From contig OZ037767.1 of NCBI GenBank assembly GCA_964035545.1, positions 13,079,301-13,139,300 of the forward strand: a stretch of DNA of 60,000 nucleotides, written 5' to 3'. The DNA is from Bugula neritina. Taxonomy: Eukaryota; Bryozoa; Gymnolaemata; Cheilostomatida; Bugulidae. The stretch's first letter is position 1. Each line of letters begins with the position of its first letter. Positions 34,321 to 43,900 of the stretch are shown in pieces. The position numbers and the translations under genes are program-made. Under the pieces are notes generated by a model that was not told the origin of the DNA, made no database searches, and saw only the letters and a program-made list of their open reading frames with translations.

Positions 34321-35068
34321 CTAAAGTTTTGTCTATTGATGAATCAGAGTTTTCTCAGCTAGCTTTTCATATATTTATACCTCAAATTGTATAGCGTTTT
34401 CTAGCTTTCATATTATTCATTATTTTTTAGCTCACTTCTTTTGCTGCTTTTCTAACAAATAGTAGCGTGCTTGTGAAAGTTCGTTTCTCTGTAATTGTTC
34501 TGACAAAATAAATCTCCGACAAACAACATGCTTAAGGTATAGAATTTTTATTCGACAAAACAGTTTATAAAAGTGAGCTTTGAAGATTATTGTGTAAATA
34601 TGGTGCATACTTCAAAATTATTAAACATACTACAGTGATTAGCTTATAATTCTTTGTAAATCACTAAAAAATTAAAGCAATTAGTAAAATCATTTGTAAT
34701 ATATAATGGGATTCTCCCTGACCATAAAACATTGTTTAATTAACTTACAATATAAAACTTTTAAATACGATACTATACACAAAATATAGTTTTATGGGTC
34801 TTACCAAAAATTTATACAAAAAGTGAAAAATTGATTAATGCAACTTTATAAAAAATATTAATTTTTTCCAAATAATTTTTTTTATAAATACTGTTAGTTC
34901 ATAGCATACTTTAAAACTCAAAATTGTGAGATGTTTGAAGGATACAGGGATATATGATGCAACAGCAAACTTGAGTATAGCCTTAGAATAATCATATTGA
35001 AGCATGGTTAGTGTGAACAAACACACTACTTTATAGTTGACCAATACTAAATCTCTCTTGAGGCTATG
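34321..35068. other. 3' flank of copy C
   Basis: AT-rich sequence aligned in order with 37.3-37.86 kb downstream of gene B (for example ttagtaaaatcatttg near 34.68 and 37.53 kb). The minus-strand frame at 34835-35044 has no counterpart in gene B and is not considered coding. Confidence 0.6.
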
Positions 35069-35514
35069 TTAGGCTAAAAAGTCATTTCTCCAAACTTTGT
35101 GGCTGGGTTCTGGCTGATACCTACAGTAATGTATAAATTGAATACATCTAATGCTGATGACAAGGTTTATAGTATGGATCTATGTGGGTTACTGTATTGT
35201 CAAAAACCATAGATGTTTTGTAAACATCTATATAAAAAGTATATTGTTTCTGCTTTTAGCACTGATATTCTTGAGTTTGCAAATGTGGTTGTATAACTTT
35301 TACACACTCACTTCTTGTTAACACCACCTGGCCACATGGGGTTCCTTTTTCTGTAAGGGAAGCAGTTTTTTAAACTGGAGCCATCTGATCCTGCAAAGCT
35401 TTCTGGGAATCTGGCTATTCCAGTGTTATAGCTACTTGCTTTAAATTTTAACGCAGGGTGTAGATTAAGCATGGAGCTTTGTCTGTGAACACTTGGTTTG
35501 TTTGTCTTTCGTAT
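35069..35514 (-). pseudogene. Mucin copy C: orphan cytoplasmic-tail exons
   Basis: Two exons, 35514-35312 (203 bp) and 35120-35069 (52 bp), match the last two exons of genes A and B in length, phase and splice sites (acceptors TTGTAG and CTGTAG, donor GAA|GTGAGT). Both are open: the first starts IRKTNKPSVHRQSSML, the second reads YQPEPSHKVWRNDFLA and stops. The acidic serine cluster is altered (SSLKNC for SSSEDS). Upstream, the intron runs only to two minisatellite units and then joins the downstream flank of gene B, so signal, mucin, EGF, SEA and membrane exons are absent. It could still serve as an alternative terminal exon for gene B transcripts. Confidence 0.8.
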
Positions 35515-35857
35515 CTACAAGTGAATGCTCCGTTATACCAAACCATACATTTCATACCATAACTCTAAAACTTAAATACAATTTGCTTAGTAATAACTAT
35601 TTATGGCTTTAGCAGTGAAGCTCATTCCAATTATGTATCTTTATCTATCTAACAAGAGATTTTTATCAGCTCTGCTTGCGTGATTCATACAAGGGCTGTC
35701 TAAACGAGAATAAAGATTTCTCAAAAAGGTAAACACTGAAGCAAATTGGAAAAATATATTAAAATTTTAACAGAATAAAATATTCATTCATATTGTATGT
35801 ACTGCATGCTATCACTTTTGGTTATATAGTAGATAGCATAGAGCATAATAGACTTAT

Positions 35858-35945
35858 CCTTACACATAATACTTACTATTACAGTTAGTAAGTTACTTAC
35901 ACATAATACTTACTATTACAGTTAGTAAGTTACTTACACATACTA
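35858..35945. repeat. 37-bp minisatellite, copy C (about 2 units)
   Basis: cttacacataatacttacta and attacagttagtaagttact repeat here just over twice, then join cacatactattgtgtgtgtg. This is the junction between duplication units 1 and 2. Confidence 0.9.
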
Positions 35946-35946
35946 T

Positions 35947-36715
35947 TGTGTGTGTGAGTGTGCGTGAGTGTGTGCGTGCATGCGTGTGTATGTGTGTGTA
36001 AAGGTAAAAAAGTTAAAGTTTGGCCACATGGAGCAAACTTCTACACTAGTGAAAATATTGCAAAATTTGTTGGTTTTGCATAAAGTTAATGTAGTGAAAA
36101 TGCAAAACAATATGCTGCAGCAAGTGCTCAATGTGGTGAACTGCATGATTGCCTAATATTTGTTGAATAATTAGCCCTGTTTCAAATTTCAATTCTACAT
36201 TTTTAATTCATTTAAATTATCAACAACATAGCAAGTATAATTTTAAAGTAGGTAGCAGAATTTTCATCAAGGGCAGTAAAGCTATAGGTAAATGTAATCA
36301 GTTACTTGATTTTCACTTCTGTTGGCAACTTATTGCAGGTGGGAGGTAACCTGTCAACTGTTCCAACTTTTAAATTTCTATCGCTTTAGGTTTGTTATTT
36401 TACAGCAACACAGTCAATGGTATGTTTATTTACACGGCGGTATACAATGCATGTATACTAATCAAACTACACAAAACAAGTGCTGTAGGTTGTAAATTAC
36501 AAACAAAAATCTAGCCTGCTATTGTTCACTGATTGATGACATATATTACTTTGGTGCTTGCTGCATAACCTTTTTATCACCAGCTTGCCGCCTTGGTATT
36601 GCTATAAATAGTTAATTTAATGAATGAACAGAGAGATTGCCTATATTGCGTTCATAACCAGCTGGGTGGTGTTGGATTCATAGCATGAGAAGACAACTGC
36701 GTAGCTAAGTAGATA
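35947..36715. repeat. Start of duplication unit 2 (gene B downstream flank)
   Basis: A degenerate GT-rich tract (35947-35999), then a block from about 36000 (gttaaagtttggccacatgg) to about 36712 that is very similar to 32772-33513. The reading frames at 35943-36156 on both strands come from this non-coding block. Confidence 0.85.
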
Positions 36716-37859
36716 TTTTTATTAGAATAATAAATCATTCCATTATAGTTGTTGTCAATCTCTGTATACTGCAGTAACTGTTTTACTCTAAGTGCAAACA
36801 ACTGTTCCCACAGTTTGGAACTCCTAAAAATAAGCCACAAAACATCCTGTAATTTGTTTATATTATAAATAAAGACTAAGCAACAGAGCTACCAGCATTT
36901 CCTGTTTGTATTCTTCCTCCTAGGCACAAAGATTTTCTAAAAAGAGCGCTGACATAACTTATACATCATTACAATGTTCATAAAAGTGAAATGACTCAGC
37001 CGTCCTTAAACAAGTTGACATAACTTATACAGCAGAAGTTTTACAAGTTGCAGTCATCCTTCCATATACAATCTACCAAACATAGATCACAAGAAATGAG
37101 CCTATTCGCATTTGATTTTATGACCAAAAGTGTTATTTTACTAAAGAATTTAATATGCTCATTGAAATAAGTAGACTTCTTGTGTGGTCTAGAAGAGATA
37201 TAGCTACATGCACATCCTGTGTATATTTTAAATCAAATACTGTTTAAACTGACAGCCAAGCCCAACATCAAACCCTAAAACCCTTTCTTTTCTTTTCCTG
37301 AAAGCTTTGATATTCTATCAATTGGTGAAAAATTCTCAATTCCTCCCAAATAATAATTTAGATTTAGATATAATTTTCATGCTTATAAATGTTATAAATT
37401 TTATAAAACACTAAAAGTGAGCTTTTCAGCTTGTTTTATAAACATAGTGTATATATTACTTAAAACTAGCAAACATGCTATAGTAATTAGCTTTTATTTC
37501 TGTGTACATTGCTATAAAAAATTAACGCAGTTAGTAAAATCATTTGCAATAAATACTGTTATTTTCAAGATTCATAAATCATTGACTAATTAATTTACTA
37601 TATAATATTTATAAAAACTACATTATACACAAAATGTAGTTTTGTGAGAGCATTCAAAAATAGATTAAAATATATATAGCCAGAGTACATAATTACAAAT
37701 TAATTAGTATAGTTTTTAAAAAAAAATATTAGTTTTATACAAAAAGCTATGGTATGTTTAAAGAGTACAAAAAACTGATGTAACATAAAATTGAGTGCTG
37801 CATTAGAATAGTCATGTTAAATCATGGTTGACCAATACTAAATCTCTCTTGAGGATGCA
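36716..37859. other. Gene B downstream region, no gene
   Basis: AT-rich. The first part continues the similarity to unit 1, the middle (36.85-37.3 kb) is unmatched, and the last 550 bases match the flank of copy C. It likely includes the gene B 3' UTR; an AATAAA on the minus strand near 37.49 kb is a candidate polyadenylation signal. Confidence 0.45.
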
Positions 37860-37911
37860 TTAGGCTAAGAAGTCATTTCTCCAAACTTTGTGGCTGGGTT
37901 CTGGCAGATAC
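37860..37911 (-). CDS. Gene B exon: cytoplasmic tail, part 2 and stop
   Basis: 52 bp after acceptor CTGTAG. It encodes YLPEPSHKVWRNDFLA and a TAA stop (37862-37860). Confidence 0.8.
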
Positions 37912-40900
37912 CTACAGTAATATATAAATTGAGTACACCTAATGCTGATGACAAGGTTTTTATTTTATATCTATGTGAGTTACTGTATTGTCAAAAACTA
38001 GTTTTTTCGTAAACAAATATTAAAAGTAAAGTATTTCTGCTCTAACCAGTATTATTCTGAAGTAAACAATGCATTTGTCTGTTAACAGTTGTAACTTATT
38101 CACTCACTTTCTGTTAGCTCCACCCGGCCACACCGGACTCCTTATTCTGTAAGGAAAGCTGTCTTCTGAACTGGAACCATCTGATTCTGCAAAGCTTTCT
38201 GGGAATCTGGCCATTCCAATGTTGTAGTTACTTGCTTTAAATCTTAATGCAGGATGTTGATTAAGCATGGAACTTTGTCTGTAAACACTTGGTTTGTTTG
38301 TCTTTCGTATCTACAAGTGGAGGCTCAGTTACACTAAAGTCTAAACCATACATTCCATACCATAATTTTAAAACTATTAAAGCTCTTAGCTAGTTCAACA
38401 GTTTGACTATAGAGCTTTAGCAGTAAAACTTACACCAAGTTACATATTTATCTACAAGTAACATGTTGGCTACACTAAACCGCTCATCTGATATGATAAT
38501 TTTAAAACTTCAAGATATTCTTGTAAAAAGGAGTAAAACTCATACCAATTATCTTTATAAATCTAACGAAAAACTCTTAGACACATTCTGGTTGCTGGAG
38601 TTAAGGGCTATCTGAGAATCAAGAGTTCTCAAAAAACTATACAATAAAGCAGATTGAAACCATATATTTAGAGTGGAAAAGAATAAAATATTTATTTATG
38701 ATGTAGGTATGTACTTTTTAAAAATAAATAATCGAAAAAGTTTTTTTGTGAACTTATATCTAGGATCTTCAGCACAGTTAATTCAATGAAATTTCATTCA
38801 ATCAATTCTAAACTTCTTAATACAGGTTACTTATACGTGCTACTTACTATTACAGTTAGTAAGTCACTTACACATAATACTTACTATTACAGTTAGTAAG
38901 TTACTTACACATACTACTTACTATTACAGTTAGTAAGTTACTTACACATACTACTTACTATTACAGTTAGTAAGTCACTTACACATAATACTTACTATTA
39001 CAGTTAGTAAGTTACTTACACATACTACTTACTATTACAGTTGGTAAGTTAATTACACATATACTTACTATTACAGTTAGTAAGCTACTTACACATACTG
39101 CCAGCAACACCCCCATGACTCCTAAGAATATCATTCCTGCTACAGTTCCAGATATCACAGGTGCCAGCCAAACATATACTTTAGTTGGTTCTTCTAAAAA
39201 AGTTTTGATGAAGTACTACTAATGTGAGCTATTACCACGCTAGAGGTGTAAAACCTTTACAACTTCTAATCTGATATGGCGTAATGTAGTTTTCATAACA
39301 ATTAATGATTTAGATGGACATTAGATCTGTGAGTGTTTTAACATACATGACTGGTATACCACAAACTTTAAATGAAAGATTCGTCACCTCTATGCTACAA
39401 ACTAAAAAATAACTTCAGTATTGATCTAGTTGACCTTTTAAGGTAGTTTCTATACGTACTAGATTCAAGGCACATCATTTCATATTTTAGCTTCTTGTAT
39501 ATTTTTTTTCAAAAAGCTTATTGTTAATTAGTAATCAAAAAAGTTATTGCCATACACCCACTTTTATATTAAATGCAGTCTTATATTAAAGCTTTTTTCT
39601 ACATGTGCAGTTTTCACAAACACTTAAAATTATATTTTTATAATATGACTAAATTACATAAAAACAACTTTTTTATTTACATAAGAGATACACAAGAAAA
39701 ATATGAATTAGTCAACAATTACCTTCTGGTATGACAATAACAGGTCCTCCTGAAGCTGTTGTAGATGTTTCTGCTCCAACTTGGATAGGAACTGAAGCTG
39801 TCTGGGTAACTGCTGTTGACACAATGTTCTCTAAGCTTTCTACATTGAGCTCTTCTTCACCAGCTAGTGGATCCATAGCAACGTCAAATTCTGTGACCAC
39901 ATCAGCATTTGGATTGATTGCACGTTTCTTTCGACTTTGTGCTTTGCATCTAAAGCAGTTATGATTATTAAAAATTAGGATTTAGTTATCTGAAATTATG
40001 AATTTTCTTGGAAAACTTGACTGAAGTGATAATGATTGTTTCAATGGTAATTACTTTTATGAAATTGAAGTTTATAAACACTCACGTAAATGATATTCTG
40101 GTAACTCCCATAAACTGACTATTAGAGGAGAAACTTTCGTAAATCTAAAAGGAAAATTACAGAAATTAAAACAATACAAATCATATCTAAAAAGATTCCA
40201 TCTATAATGTAGAAGTTAATAGGAATGTAAACTGCAATTTTCCATAAAACCTGATTTACTTTCTTTCAAATATCTTTTTTATGATGATGCACTGTAAGCC
40301 AATAAAGAAGTAGAGAAGTGCTACTTTTAATTAGATAAAAGTAGCAGTTTTGATTAAAAAGTAATTAAGTTCAAAACTAATAAAGTTCATATGCCTTCCA
40401 GTATTTTCATGCTAATTGCGTGAAAAAACTTCTTCTCACTTGAATAATCACAGCCAGTCTCATCTCAGCATATGCTACTGTTGTTGGATCTTCAATGTCA
40501 GTGTTGCAGCCACTTGGAAATGTGTAGATAATTTGTGTGCTGAACTGAACTGTGTTCACTGCGACAGCTGTATCCTTCTCTGAAGTAAACAGAGCTTTAT
40601 GTAAAAACCAATGATTGCATTGAAGTAAACTATAGCACTGAATCATTTTAATTTCATTAAAGTCATATTATAAGGTTAAGTCACTTGTAGCATTTAGTTG
40701 GTGGCTCTGCTAAAATGTTAGCCCTCTGCCATTTTAGAATAAACCTACCAACACAATTGTTAGTTGATGGATCTCTAATGTAGTTGCTGTCACATTCACA
40801 TACTTCAAGGAGGTTACATACTTCATTTTCCAAACAACTGTCACATGGTTTAGTGAATGGGGTCCCTAAATTCAAATATAACAATAATAATAGATGGTAA

Positions 40901-43900
40901 AATTCAATTAATCCATATTGTTGAATGTTGACTCTATTTGAGTATCTATTTTAGCATACATCAATTTTATGACAATTGAAGGTTGCATCATCTTTGAAAA
41001 GCAACAATGGCCTGAGTTTTGTCGTAAAAATAGCCAAAAGATATCAAAACGATTTTTCATGTAACTATAAGCTGACTTTTGTGTTTTATATTGTCTATCT
41101 AGGAAGCAAGAAATTAAATTGATGCAAAGGTGATGGCATTTCCAACTGTTCAACTTTAGGCAAAAACGCTCGTTGTCTTAAAAGCCTATGGCTACAAATA
41201 GCAAGAACTTAAAAAGCGGAACTAGACTTAATAAAACCTTAAGCTGCAATAAGAAGGCACTGAAGTTTTTCTTGCACTCATAAAAAGTGTTGTTACTCTA
41301 GATATAACCAAATCACTCAATCTTTTTATTAAGAAGTGGCCTCCTCAATAGGAATACATTGTTTTCCTTATGTTCTGCAGCAACTTAAGGAAATTGTCAG
41401 CAGCTGGACTTCACATAAGCAAAAGCTAACACAGCAGCGGTGTCACTTTATGCTATTTTGGCTCACATGGATGTGTTGTAATGAATGTTGAGAAAATTAT
41501 TTGTAGGTTTGAAAATTCAAAGTAAGCAACTTTTAATAATGCAAGTTCTGGGCTCTATAACTTGTATTGCAGAGTGAGTGCTAATACTAATATTTCTGGC
41601 GGTAAAGGCTCAAGTAAAACATGAGTGGTAGGAAAAGGACATAGCAAAAAAGTAAAAACTTTCTAAACTGATATATAATTGACAAAGAATTGGAGCTACG
41701 AAATAAGTGTCAGTGTTTTAGTTCTTAACAAGTTGAAGATAAGACAAAGCTGGAATAGTATTGAATCAGCATGCAACCAGGAGTCAGCTATATACTTGTA
41801 ATAGTAATCACAAGCAGATGTAGCATAGACAAAATAATACCTTGATATGGTAGGGCTGCAGTTGTTGTTGCTGCAGTTGTTGGTGCTGCAGTAGTGGTTG
41901 GTGTTGTCGTGATTGTGGGTGTGGTAGTCGTGGTTGGTGTTGTAGTGGTAGTGGGTGTTGTTGTGGTTGTGGGTGTTGTTGTGGTTGTGGGTGTTGTAGT
42001 AGTGGTGGGTGTTGTAGTAGTGGTGGGTGTTGTAGTAGTGGTGGGTGTTGTAGTAGTGGTTGGTGTTGTAGTAGTGGTTAAAGTCGTAGTAGTCGTGGGT
42101 GTTGTCGTGGTTGCGGGTGTTGTAGTAGTGGTGGGTGTTGTAGTAGTGGTTGGTGTTGTCGTGGTAGTGGGTGTTGTTGTGGTTGTGGGTGTTGTTGTGG
42201 TTGTGGGTGTTGTAGTAGTGGTGGGTGTTGTAGTAGTGGTGGGTGTTGTAGTAGTTGTGGGTCTTGTAGTAGTGGTTGGAGTTGTAGTAGTGGTTGGTGT
42301 TGTCGTGGTAGTGGGTGTTGTTGTGGTTGTGGGTGTGGTAGTAGTGGTTGGTGTTGTAGTGGTAGTGGGTGTTGTTGTGGTTGTGGGTGTTGTTGTGGTT
42401 GTGGGTGTTGTAGTAGTGGTGGGTGTTGTAGTAGTGGTGGGTGTTGTAGTAGTGGTGGGTGTTGTAGTAGTGGTTGGTGTTGTGGTTGTAGTGGGTGTTG
42501 TTGTGGTTGGTGTTGTAGTAGTGGTGGGTGTTGTAGTAGTGGTTGGTGTTGTGGTTGTAGTGGGTGTTGTGGTGGTTGTGGGTGTTGTAGTAGTGGTGGG
42601 TGTTGTAGTAGTGGTGGGTGTTGTAGTAGTGGTTGGTGTTGTGGTTGTAGTGGGTGTTGTTGTGGTTGGTGTTGTAGTAGTGGTGGGTGTTGTAGTAGTG
42701 GTTGGTGTTGTGGTTGTAGTGGGTGTTGTGGTGGTTGTGGGTGTTGTAGTAGTGGTGGGTGTTGTAGTAGTGGTGGGTGTTGTAGTAGTGGTAGGTGTTG
42801 GCGTGGTTGTGGGTGTGGTAGTAGTGGTTGGTGTTGTAGTGGTAGTGGGTGTTGTTGTGGTGGTTGGTGTTGTAGTGATTGTAGGTGTTGTAGTAGTTGT
42901 GGGTATTGTAGTAGTGGTTGGTGTTGTGGTTGTAGTGGGTGTTGTGGTGGTTGTGGACATTGTAGTAGAGGTGGGTGTTGTAGTGGTTAGTGTTGTAGTA
43001 GTGGTGGGGGTTGTCGTGGTAGTGGGTGTGGGAGTAGTGGTGGGTGTTGTAGTAGTAGTGGTGGTTGTGGTGGGTGTTGTTGATGGAGCTACAGTTGTTG
43101 GTGCTGCAGTTGGTGGTGCTACAGTTTGAGGTGCTGTAGTTGAAGATGCCACAGTTTGAGGAGCTACAGTTGTTGGTGCTACAGTCGGAGGTGCTACAGT
43201 TTGAGGAGCTGCAGTTGTTGATGCTGCAGTAGTGGTTGGTGTTGTAGTCGTGGTTGGTGTTGTAGTCGTGCTGGGTGTTGTCGTGATTGTGGGTGTGGTA
43301 GTAGTGGTTGGTGTTGTAGTGGTAGTGGGTGTTGTTGTGGTTGTGGGTGTTGTTGTGGTTGTGGGTGTGGTAGTAGTGGTTGTGGGTGTTGTAGTAGTGG
43401 TGGGTGTTGTGGTGGTTGTGGGCGTTGTAGTCGTGGTTGGTGTTGTAGTAGTGGTTAAAGTCGTAGTAGTCGTGGGTGTTGTCGTGGTTGTGGGTGTTGT
43501 AGTAGTGGTGGGTGTTGTAGTAGTTGTGGGTCTTGTAGTAGTGGTTGGAGTTGTAGTAGTGGTTGGTGTTGTCGTGGTAGTGGGTGTTGTTGTGGTTGTG
43601 GGTGTGGTAGTAGTGGTTGGTGTTGTGGTTGTAGTGGGTGTTGTGGTGGTTGTGGGCGTTGTTGTGGTTGTGGGTGTTGTAGTAGTGGTGGGTGTTGTAG
43701 TAGTGGTGGGTGTTGTAGTAGTGGTGGGTGTTGTAGTAGTGGGTGTTGTCGTGGTCGTGGGTGTTGTGGTTGTAGTGGGTGTTGTGGTGGTTGTGGGTGT
43801 TGTAGTAGTGGTGGGTGTTGTAGTAGTGGTGGGTGTTGTAGTAGTGGTAGGTGTTGGCGTGGTTGTGGGTGTGGTAGTAGTGGTGGGTGTTGTAGTAGTG

